DNA of 64,000 nucleotides, taken from positions 2,542,001 to 2,606,000 of the forward strand of contig NZ_JAUSXG010000001.1 in assembly GCF_030815855.1 (NCBI RefSeq), in the 5' to 3' direction. The stretch comes from Variovorax paradoxus. Lineage in GTDB: Bacteria; Pseudomonadota; Gammaproteobacteria; Burkholderiales; Burkholderiaceae_C. Below the pieces are notes generated by a model that saw only the letters and a list, made by a program, of their open reading frames with translations, was not told where the DNA came from and did not search any database. Shown here in pieces: positions 29,133-39,030 of the stretch (its first letter is position 1; each line of letters opens with the position of its first letter). A program made the translations under genes and the position numbers.

Positions 29133-30743
29133 TCAGAACAGCACGCGCCGCAGGTCGGCGAGCACGTTGGCGAAATAGACGTTGAAGCGCGCGGCGGCGG
29201 CGCCGTCGATCACGCGGTGGTCCCACGACAGCGACAGCGGCAGCGTGAGCCGCGAGGTGTAGGTCTTGCCGTCGGCTGAGTGCTGCTTCCAGTAGCTCTT
29301 GCACACGCCCATGATGGCGACCTCCGGCGCATTGATGATGGGGGTGAAATAGATGCCGCCAATGCCGCCCAGCGAGCTGATGGTGAAGGTGCCGCCCGAC
29401 ATCTGGTCGGGCTTGAGCTTGCCGTCGCGTGCGAGCTTGGCGAGCTCGCCCATCTCCTTGGCGATGTCGGGCACGCTCTTTTTGTCAACATCGCGGATCA
29501 CCGGCACCATGAGCCCGTTGGGCGTGTCGGCCGCGAAGCCGATGTGCCAGTAGTTCTTGAGCACCAGGGCGTCGCCGTCGAGGCTCGCGTTGAACTCCGG
29601 GAACTTCTTCAGCGCGGCCACGGCCGCCTTCATCATGAAGGGCAGCATGCTGATCTTGACGCCCGACTTCTCCAGCTCCTTGTTCATCTGCACGCGGAAG
29701 GGCTCGAGGTCGGTGATGTCGGCCTCGTCGTGCGTCGTCACATGCGGAATGACGACCCAGTTGCGGTGCAGGTTCGCGGCACTGATCTTCTTGATGCGTG
29801 ACAGTTCTTTTCGCTCGGTCGGGCCGAACTTGGCGAAATCGACCTTGGGCCAGGGCAAGAGGTCGATGCCGCCGACGCCACCGCCTGCGGGGGCTGACGC
29901 GGCCTTGGACATGGCCGGTGCGGCAGATGCGCCGCCGCCCTTCGCGAAGGCCTCGACGTCGGTACGCACGATGCGGCCATGGTCACCGGTGCCCTTGACC
30001 TTGCCGAGGTCCACACCGAGTTCGCGTGCGAGCTTGCGCACCGCCGGGCCGGCGTAGGCGAGTGCGAAGCCCGCTTCGATCTCCGCGTTGCCCGCAGGCA
30101 GCGCCACCACCGCTGCCGTATCACTCCCTCTCCCGCCCGCGGGAGAGGGTTGGGGTGAGGGTGCTGCCCCCACCACAGGCGCATCCCCCGTAGCCAGCGA
30201 AAGAATCACCGACCCTTCGCTGACCTTGTCCCCGATCTTGATGCCGATTGCCGTCACAACCCCCGAGAGCGGCGCAGGCACGTCCATCGTGGCCTTGTCG
30301 GATTCGAGCGAGACGATCGGGTCTTCGGCCTTCACCGTGTCGCCGACCTTCACGAAGATCTCGATGACGGGCACGTCCTTGAAGTCGCCGATGTCGGGCA
30401 CGCGCACTTCGGCGATGCCGGCCGGCGCGCTGGTGGCGGAAGGCGCGGCGCTCACGCTGGGCTTGGCGGCTTCGGCGGGCGCGGGAGCGGCGGCAGCACC
30501 ACCCTCCCCCTTGAACGTCATGATGACGCTGCCTTCGCCGACCTTGTCGCCCAGCTTCACCAGGATGGACTCGACCACGCCGCCGCGCGGCGCGGGCACG
30601 TCCATCGTGGCCTTGTCGGATTCGAGCGAAACCAGCGGGTCTTCGGCTTTCACCGTGTCGCCGGGCTTCACGAAGATTTCGATGACCGGCACATCGCTGA
30701 AATCGCCGATGTCCGGAACCTTGATGTCGATTGCATTGCTCAT
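29133..30743 (-). CDS. aceF: Pyruvate dehydrogenase E2, dihydrolipoyllysine acetyltransferase, 536 aa
   Basis: Core of the pyruvate dehydrogenase complex. Two lipoyl domains (~1-75 and ~110-185) each carry SLESDKATMDVPAP. The peripheral-subunit-binding domain (~232-265) reads GPAVRKLARELGVDLGKVKG. The catalytic domain ends with SLSWDHRVIDGAAAARF, holding the His and Asp of the acetyltransferase. The linker after lipoyl domain 2 contains the repeat-derived peptide PSPQPSPAGGRGS. The start is 13 bases after the aceE stop, with GAGGCAG upstream. Confidence 0.95.
   Translation of the reverse strand: MSNAIDIKVPDIGDFSDVPVIEIFVKPGDTVKAEDPLVSLESDKATMDVPAPRGGVVESILVKLGDKVGEGSVIMTFKGEGGAAAAPAPAEAAKPSVSAAPSATSAPAGIAEVRVPDIGDFKDVPVIEIFVKVGDTVKAEDPIVSLESDKATMDVPAPLSGVVTAIGIKIGDKVSEGSVILSLATGDAPVVGAAPSPQPSPAGGRGSDTAAVVALPAGNAEIEAGFALAYAGPAVRKLARELGVDLGKVKGTGDHGRIVRTDVEAFAKGGGASAAPAMSKAASAPAGGGVGGIDLLPWPKVDFAKFGPTERKELSRIKKISAANLHRNWVVIPHVTTHDEADITDLEPFRVQMNKELEKSGVKISMLPFMMKAAVAALKKFPEFNASLDGDALVLKNYWHIGFAADTPNGLMVPVIRDVDKKSVPDIAKEMGELAKLARDGKLKPDQMSGGTFTISSLGGIGGIYFTPIINAPEVAIMGVCKSYWKQHSADGKTYTSRLTLPLSLSWDHRVIDGAAAARFNVYFANVLADLRRVLF
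30126..30161. repeat. Single palindromic interspersed repeat inside the aceF linker
   Basis: One copy of the same element as in lpdA: CCCTCTCCCGC-cc-GCGGGAGAGGG then TTGGGGTGAGGG. It differs from the first lpdA unit only at the loop and one further base. It is translated in the same reading frame and orientation as the lpdA copy, encoding PSPQPSPA-GRGS. Confidence 0.8.
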
Positions 30744-30756
30744 GGTCGGTACTGCC

Positions 30757-33429
<2,673 letters not shown>

Positions 33430-33656
33430 CGGTTTGTCTCCTGTGTCATGGCCTGGACCTGCGTCGGGCGACGCGGCCGGCCTTTGCTACAGAGCAATCG
33501 ATATGCCACGCGGCGCGCGGCCCGCAAACCACGCTAAGTCGTTGATTTCATGAGGGAGGAGATGAGAACCCGCCGGGCGCTGCGCCGACGATCCGGATGC
33601 GGGGCGATGAGCCCGTCCGAATCGCCGGACTCGATGATTGGGGGAAACCCTTGGCG

Positions 33657-34445
33657 CTACCGGGCGGTCGCTGCTTCGTCGATGAGATTTGCGATCTCGG
33701 CCGGATGGCTGACGTTCGGAACATGAGACGCGTTCGCCAGCTCCACGGTCTTGCGGGCACCCGCGCGCACGGCCATGAACTTCAGTGCTTCCGGGGGAAT
33801 GTTCTTGTCGGCCGTGCCGTAGATGAACCAGGACGGAATCGACTTCCATGCCGGTTCGCCGGACGCTTCGGTCAGCGCCGCTTCGGCGACCGGACGCTGC
33901 GTCGCCGCCATCAGGCGCGCGCTCTGCGCCGGGACATCGGCCGCGAACTGCGCATGAAACCTGGACTGATCGATGTACAGGTCCTTTCCTCCATCGGCCA
34001 GCCGCACGGGGGGAGCCAGGGCTGCGCCGAGCGTGCCGCCGGGATAGCGCCCCGACAGTTCGATCACCGTCTCGCCCTTGTCGGGTGCAAAAGCGCCGAC
34101 GAAGACCAGGGCCTTGACGTTCTGTTGGCCTGTTGCCGCATTGGCGATGACGGTGCCGCCATAGGAGTGCCCGACCAGCACCACCGGGCCGGCGATGCTC
34201 GATGTGAGGGAACGGACATAGGCCGCGTCTCCCCGCACGCTGCGCAGCGGGTTGGCCGCCGCGATGACGGTGTAGCCCTTCGCGTTCAGTTCAGCCGCAA
34301 CTCCGTTCCAGCTGTCGGAGCCGGCGAATGCGCCGTGCACCAGCACGACGGTGGGTTTGGATGCGCTCGCCGCTTGCGCCGCACCGGCACCGAGGCCGAG
34401 TGAAACGGCGGCGGCGCCGGCTGCGATCACTTGCTTTGCGTTCAT
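33657..34445 (-). CDS. Exported alpha/beta hydrolase, 262 aa
   Basis: A signal peptide (IAAGAAAVSLGLGAGAAQA, cleaved near residue 26) is followed by an alpha/beta hydrolase fold. The oxyanion HG is in VVLVHGAFAGSDSW, the nucleophile Ser in LVGHSYGGTVI, the acid likely in GTADKNIPPE and the His in ANASHVPNVSHP. More than half of its residues match the second copy at 43.3-44.1 kb. This AAANPLR/HGAFA subgroup of esterases is common in Burkholderiales; substrate is unknown. It is 70 bases downstream of the MBL-fold gene on the same strand, possibly in one transcript. Confidence 0.85.
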   Translation of the reverse strand: MNAKQVIAAGAAAVSLGLGAGAAQAASASKPTVVLVHGAFAGSDSWNGVAAELNAKGYTVIAAANPLRSVRGDAAYVRSLTSSIAGPVVLVGHSYGGTVIANAATGQQNVKALVFVGAFAPDKGETVIELSGRYPGGTLGAALAPPVRLADGGKDLYIDQSRFHAQFAADVPAQSARLMAATQRPVAEAALTEASGEPAWKSIPSWFIYGTADKNIPPEALKFMAVRAGARKTVELANASHVPNVSHPAEIANLIDEAATAR

Positions 34446-34515
34446 GTGAGTCTTTCTGTGGGTGGTGATGAGTCAGGGGAATTTCGCCGGATCGGCCGCA
34501 CCGCGCGTGGGTGTT

Positions 34516-35469
34516 TCATGGCTGCTGCTGGACCGCCGTGCCGTAGTTCACCGGCACCCAGCGGTAGCCGTGCGCGGCCGCTCGCAGGCGCCCGATGCCG
34601 GGGAACGAGATATGGGCCGCGGCGACCAGGTCGCCGCGCCGCGCGGCGTCGGCAAACCATGCCCAGCGCTGCTTCGCTGCAGCAGGCGAATCCAGATCGA
34701 ACTTGATCGTGACCTGCGGCTCGGCCATCTGCACGTTGGCCGCATGGAGCAAGTCGCCCCAGAACACCATGCGCTGGCCGCGGCTCTCCGCCACGAAGAG
34801 GCTGTGGCCCGGCGTGTGGCCACGCGCCGCCTCGGCGCGGATACCTGGCACCAGTTGCGCCGGCGCGTCGAAGGTCTTCACGCGTCCGCGGTCCAGATAG
34901 GGCTTGAGGCTGGCGGCCGCTTCGTCGAAGCTGCCGTGATCGGCTGCGGCCGCGCGGTCGCGTGCTGCCGCATCGAGCCAGTGGGCGGCCTCGTGCTGGT
35001 CGACCCAGATCGTCGCGTTCGGAAACGCCGGTTTTCCGCCGACCGTCAGCCCTCCGGAGTGATCGCGGTGGATGTGGGTCAACAGCACCGTATCGATGTC
35101 CTCGGGCGTGTACCCGGCCAGCTTCAGGCTCGCGGCGAGATCGCCGCCGGTCGGGCCGAACAGCCCGCCGGCCCCGGTGTCGATCAGCACGAGGTTCGAG
35201 CCGGTATGCACGAGGAAGGCGTTGATCGAGGTTTCGGTCTTGGGCTTCAGGAAATCGCGAGCCAGGACCTGGCGGACATGGCCGGGCGTGGTGTGGGTCA
35301 GCAGCTCATCGAGGGGAATCGTCACCGTACCGTCGGACAAGGCAGTGACCTGGAACCCGCCGAGCGGCATGCGATAGACGCCTGGCACCTGGGTGTTGGC
35401 CTGGGGCGGAGCGGCATGGGCGAGTGCAGCGGCCAGAAGCGATGCGGCGAGTAGAGGCTTGAGCTTCAT
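34516..35469 (-). CDS. Exported metallo-beta-lactamase-fold hydrolase, 317 aa
   Basis: Signal peptide MKLKPLLAASLLAAALAHA, then an MBL-fold domain with the metal motif THIHRDHSGG and further ligands in ARGHTPGHS and FWGDLLHA. The subgroup resembles quorum-quenching lactonases and periplasmic MBL hydrolases, but the substrate cannot be told. Start MKLK is chosen for the signal peptide; 11 codons further upstream are open. Divergent from the LysR gene at 35581, which probably regulates it through the 111-base shared spacer. Related to the MBL gene at 37.1 kb. Confidence 0.87.
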   Translation of the reverse strand: MKLKPLLAASLLAAALAHAAPPQANTQVPGVYRMPLGGFQVTALSDGTVTIPLDELLTHTTPGHVRQVLARDFLKPKTETSINAFLVHTGSNLVLIDTGAGGLFGPTGGDLAASLKLAGYTPEDIDTVLLTHIHRDHSGGLTVGGKPAFPNATIWVDQHEAAHWLDAAARDRAAAADHGSFDEAAASLKPYLDRGRVKTFDAPAQLVPGIRAEAARGHTPGHSLFVAESRGQRMVFWGDLLHAANVQMAEPQVTIKFDLDSPAAAKQRWAWFADAARRGDLVAAAHISFPGIGRLRAAAHGYRWVPVNYGTAVQQQP

Positions 35470-35487
35470 TGTTGCAATCCGTCGAAA

Positions 35488-35503
35488 GTTGGAATGTCCC
35501 AAC
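35488..35503. promoter_or_regulatory. Inverted repeat, candidate LysR operator
   Basis: GTTGG-aatgtc-CCAAC is a perfect five-base inverted repeat in the spacer between the divergent MBL and LysR genes, 19 bases from the MBL start. It contains a T-N11-A-like arrangement, as LysR-type sites do. Binding is inferred from position and symmetry only. Confidence 0.4.
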
Positions 35504-35580
35504 GATACGGAGGACGCATCAAGCGTTCAATCGGCCTCTCGCCAAATCGGTTTTGTCATATTCGCAATAATAATCCGGCC

Positions 35581-36519
35581 ATGGACAAACTCGTTGCGAT
35601 GCGCGCTTTTCTCCGCGTGGTGGATGCCGGCACGTTCACCAGGGCGGCGGCGCTGCTCGACGTGCCCGTGCCGACCGTGACACGGCTCGTGCAGGCGCTG
35701 GAGACCGAACTGAAGACCCAGCTGCTGACGCGCACCACAAGGCGCGTATCGCTCACGCCCGCCGGGACGGACTATGCGCAGCGTGCGCGACAGCTGCTGA
35801 ACGATCTGGACGAGATCGAAGGCGAGATGGCCGATGCCGGGGCGTCGCCGCGCGGGCGCATCCGCGTGGACATCGGCTCCGCACTCGCGCGCCTCGTCAT
35901 CGTGCCCGCGCTGCCGGACTTCGTCGCTCGCTATCCGGACATCAGCATCGACCTGGGCGGCAGCGACCGGCTGGTCGACCTCGTGGCCGAACATGTGGAC
36001 TGCGCGGTACGCACTGGACGCATCACCGACCCGTCGCTGGTGGCGCGGCAGATCGGCGAGCTGCACTATGTCTGCTGCGCGTCGCCCGCCTACCTGGCGC
36101 GCCGCGGCACGCCGGCGCACCCGTCGGACCTGGACCGCTCTGGCCATTCGGTGATCTCGTACTTCAACGCCCGCGCGACCGGCACCCCGACCTTCAGTTT
36201 CCGCCAGGAGGGCCAGCGCCTCGACATCCATGGACATTCACAGCTGGCCGCCAACGACGCGAACGTCGCCCTGGCCGCATGCCTGACCGGGCTCGGCGCG
36301 ATGCGGGCCCCGCTCTACCTTGTCCAGCAGGCGCTCGACGACGGCCGCTTGACGCCGTTGCTGAGCGACTGGTTCATCGAGCCGCTGCCGATCCAGATCG
36401 TGTATCCGCCCACCCGCTACCAGAGCCGGCGCGTGCGGGTGTTCGTCGATTGGATGGTGGCCCTGTTCGCCGCGACTCCCTCGGTAAGGCGGCGGGGTGA
36501 TCCGGCGCCTGTGCCGTGA
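35581..36519 (+). CDS. LysR-family transcriptional regulator, 312 aa
   Basis: N-terminal winged helix-turn-helix (~1-60): MRAFLRVVDAGTFTRAAALL, then VPVPTVTRLVQALE as recognition helix. The effector-binding domain follows (GRIRVDIGSALARLVIVPALP). This is the CrgA-like subgroup common in Burkholderiales. The start ATG at MDKLVAM is standard for the family; the upstream frame is not coding-like. It is transcribed away from the secreted MBL/hydrolase pair, its likely target. Confidence 0.92.
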   Translation: MDKLVAMRAFLRVVDAGTFTRAAALLDVPVPTVTRLVQALETELKTQLLTRTTRRVSLTPAGTDYAQRARQLLNDLDEIEGEMADAGASPRGRIRVDIGSALARLVIVPALPDFVARYPDISIDLGGSDRLVDLVAEHVDCAVRTGRITDPSLVARQIGELHYVCCASPAYLARRGTPAHPSDLDRSGHSVISYFNARATGTPTFSFRQEGQRLDIHGHSQLAANDANVALAACLTGLGAMRAPLYLVQQALDDGRLTPLLSDWFIEPLPIQIVYPPTRYQSRRVRVFVDWMVALFAATPSVRRRGDPAPVP

Positions 36520-37132
36520 CACCTGGTCGACGGCACGGTGACGGACATGCCGTCGCGGCATGGATGGCTATCGAACGGCGAGATTGCGCCTATGCACAGC
36601 GGGAAGCGGCGGCTGCACGAAGTACGTCAGCTACGCATCAACCGAAGCCGACAGCCTCGACAGGATTGCCGCACGGCAGACATCCAGAATTTCGTCGGCG
36701 AGCGGCGGGTCGTCAGGACACCTCCGCCGAAACGGCAAAAAACAAGCGCCCGAACAGAAGAGGCTGCCCACGGCCTTCAAGGCACTGCTCGCCAGCAAGA
36801 CCGGCGACACCGTTTCAACCAAAGCCGGCCCCGCACACGGCGTCGGCGACATCCTCCTCTTCAGAATGGGCAGCAGCAGCCCCTTCGTAATCCGTCGCGT
36901 GCCAGGGTTCGGCGACCTTGCGGCGCGGCGCGGGTCTTTGGTGCGTATCAGGCACCACCGTGAGTCCGTCCACGGGCCTACCGACTCCGCTTCTCCCTCC
37001 CTACGATCGACTGCATACGGCCTTACGCCGTGATCGGTGCCCGACGACTTCGGTGTTGAAGGGCAAATGCTGCCAGTCGCCCCGGCTGGCTTTGGCCCGC
37101 GCAAACCGGGCCGCACTCTTGGAGATTCCGCC
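36520..37132. other. 613-base stretch with no recognised gene
   Basis: Base composition is less extreme than in the neighbours. A perfect hairpin CATGCCG-tcg-CGGCATG (36546-36562) lies 27 bases after the LysR stop and could act as a weak terminator, although no T-run follows. On the minus strand a frame from about 36855 down to 36631 has G/C-rich third positions and may be the remnant of a gene, but it matches nothing I know. Other open frames here look like chance. The last ~100 bases presumably carry the promoter of the next gene. Confidence 0.3.
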
Positions 37133-38050
37133 ATGCTTTACGCAGATGAAACTTTGCGCCCGCCCAGCCAGAAACCCATTGACCCCGTCCCGTCCAGATA
37201 CGCGCTGCGCATCGGCGACATCGAGGCGCTGGTGGTCAGCGATGGCGTGCTTCCGTTGCCGACTTCGACGATGGCCACCAACGTCGATCCGGCCGACCTG
37301 GCGAGCTGGCTGGACCAGATGTTCATGCCGCCCGACAAGTACGACTGGCCGCTGAACGTGATGGTGGCCCGCAGCGGCGACCAGACCATCCTCATCGACG
37401 CCGGCCTGGGCGGCCAGTTCTCGGGCTTCCCGAGGGCCGGGCAATTCCCTCAGCGATTGGCTGCGGCCGGCATCGAACTCGAGTCCGTCACCGACGTGAT
37501 CATCACCCACATGCACATGGACCACGTGGGCGGACTGCTCGTACCGGGGATCAAGGAACGGCTGCGCCCCGACGTCCGCATTCACGTCGCCGCGGCCGAA
37601 GTCGATTTCTGGACTTCGCCGGATTTCTCCCACACGGTCATGCCGAAGCCGGTCCCCGACGTACTCCGCTCGACCGCCAAAAGCTTTCACGAGCAATACC
37701 GCGACCGCCTGCACACCTTCCAGGACAGGCGCGAGGTCGCGCCCGGCGTGGTCGTCCGTCTCACCGGCGGCCACACCCCTGGCCACAGCGTCGTCGACCT
37801 TGTGTCGGGCGGCGAGCGGCTGATGTTCGCGGGCGACGCCATATTCCCGGTCGGATTCGATCACCCCGATTGGCAAAACGGCTTCGAGCACGATCCCGAG
37901 GAATCGACCCGCGTGCGCATCGGCCTTTTCCAGGAACTGGCGAAGACCCGCGGGTTGCTGGTGGCCGCGCACCTTCCGTTTCCCTCCATCGGCCGGGTGG
38001 CCGTCGACGGCGAGGCCTTCCGCTGGGTGCCGATCATCTGGGACTACTGA
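37133..38050 (+). CDS. Cytoplasmic metallo-beta-lactamase-fold hydrolase, 305 aa
   Basis: MBL-fold domain with THMHMDHVGG, TGGHTPGHS and FAGDAIFP. No signal peptide, unlike its relative at 34.5-35.5 kb; the shared C-terminal pattern IGR...RWVP shows they are the same subfamily. The start MLYADE follows GGAG eight bases upstream. The likely role is hydrolysis of a lactone or ester. It is followed after 129 bases by a carboxymuconolactone-decarboxylase-like gene on the same strand. Confidence 0.88.
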   Translation: MLYADETLRPPSQKPIDPVPSRYALRIGDIEALVVSDGVLPLPTSTMATNVDPADLASWLDQMFMPPDKYDWPLNVMVARSGDQTILIDAGLGGQFSGFPRAGQFPQRLAAAGIELESVTDVIITHMHMDHVGGLLVPGIKERLRPDVRIHVAAAEVDFWTSPDFSHTVMPKPVPDVLRSTAKSFHEQYRDRLHTFQDRREVAPGVVVRLTGGHTPGHSVVDLVSGGERLMFAGDAIFPVGFDHPDWQNGFEHDPEESTRVRIGLFQELAKTRGLLVAAHLPFPSIGRVAVDGEAFRWVPIIWDY

Positions 38051-38179
38051 TCGCTCGCCGACGCGCCGGGCGACCGAAGCGTGCCGGCGCGCTGCGCCGG
38101 TCGCCCATGCCTTCGATTCCTTTCCCCTCTTCGCAAAATCGCGAACGGGTACCTCAGCCGCACTGAGGTCGGAGATCCC

Positions 38180-38659
38180 ATGACTCATCGCCTCAACTAC
38201 ATCAAGCAATCGCCCGAGCTCTTCAAAAAGCTGATCGAATTCGGCAACCTCGTCGACGGCGGTGCCATCGAGCAGTCGATCCGCGACTTGGTCGCGATCC
38301 GCGCATCACAGCTCAACGGCTGCGCGTTCTGCCTCGACATGCACATCAAGGAAGCCAGGATCCACGGCGAGCGCGAACTGCGCGTGCACCATCTCGCCGC
38401 GTGGCGCGAGTCGACGCTGTTCGTCCCGCGCGAACGCGCCGCGCTGGCGTGGACCGAAGTGCTGACGAAGTTGCCGGAGCACGGCGTGCCCGACGACATC
38501 TACGAGCGCGTGCGCACGCAGCTGTCGGAGAAGGAACTCTCGGACCTGACGTTCGCCGTGATGGCCATCAACGCATGGAACCGCGTCAACGTCGCGTTCC
38601 AGACGGTTCCTGGCTCGTCCGACAAGGCATTCGGCCTCGACAAGGCGAATCTCTCCTGA
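38180..38659 (+). CDS. Carboxymuconolactone decarboxylase / AhpD-like family protein, 159 aa
   Basis: All-helical AhpD-like fold with the redox motif LNGCAFCLDMHIKEA, i.e. CxxC followed by H, which marks the peroxidase-type subgroup. Start ATG (MTHRLNY) has GGAG five bases upstream. Likely a small thiol-dependent peroxidase or disulfide reductase, though no partner is adjacent. A strong hairpin follows the stop. Confidence 0.88.
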   Translation: MTHRLNYIKQSPELFKKLIEFGNLVDGGAIEQSIRDLVAIRASQLNGCAFCLDMHIKEARIHGERELRVHHLAAWRESTLFVPRERAALAWTEVLTKLPEHGVPDDIYERVRTQLSEKELSDLTFAVMAINAWNRVNVAFQTVPGSSDKAFGLDKANLS

Positions 38660-38669
38660 TGTCTCCGCG

Positions 38670-38697
38670 GGAGCGCCGCCTCTTCGGGCGGCGCTCC
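38670..38697 (+). terminator. Candidate hairpin terminator after the CMD-family gene
   Basis: GGAGCGCCGCC-tcttcg-GGCGGCGCTCC is a perfect 11-base stem with a UUCG-type loop, 11 bases after the stop codon. The downstream sequence is only moderately T-rich (TTCGCTGCGCTTCC), so intrinsic termination is likely but not certain. Confidence 0.6.
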
Positions 38698-39030
38698 TTC
38701 GCTGCGCTTCCTCTCGATCGTCTTCTTCGCGCTGCACCGCGGCGCGGATCGCAGGCCGGCCGGCCGCCGCCCGGCCATTCTGTGCACCGGCCGCGTCACG
38801 CAGGGCCGCGCGCCCTCCCCCCATTCCTCAATGCGCCTCGCGCGGCGCCGCTGCATGGCGTTTAGAACCGGACCAATCCACGGGCGCGCATGCGGGGTCT
38901 TTCGGCGAAATTGACGATCCGCTTCGTTTCGTATTCAAAATACGATCGTCCAATCCGTCCGGCCGAAGGAGCTCGCGGATGCCCGGCCATCAATAATCCC
39001 GAGAGTGCGGACCCAAACAGAAAGACAGAG
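38698..39030 (+). other. Non-coding leader of the first winged-helix/ATPase regulator
   Basis: No gene recognised. An AT-rich patch around 38925-38950 could hold a promoter for the downstream regulator, but I cannot place -35 and -10 boxes convincingly. Open frames on either strand are shadows or chance. Confidence 0.3.
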
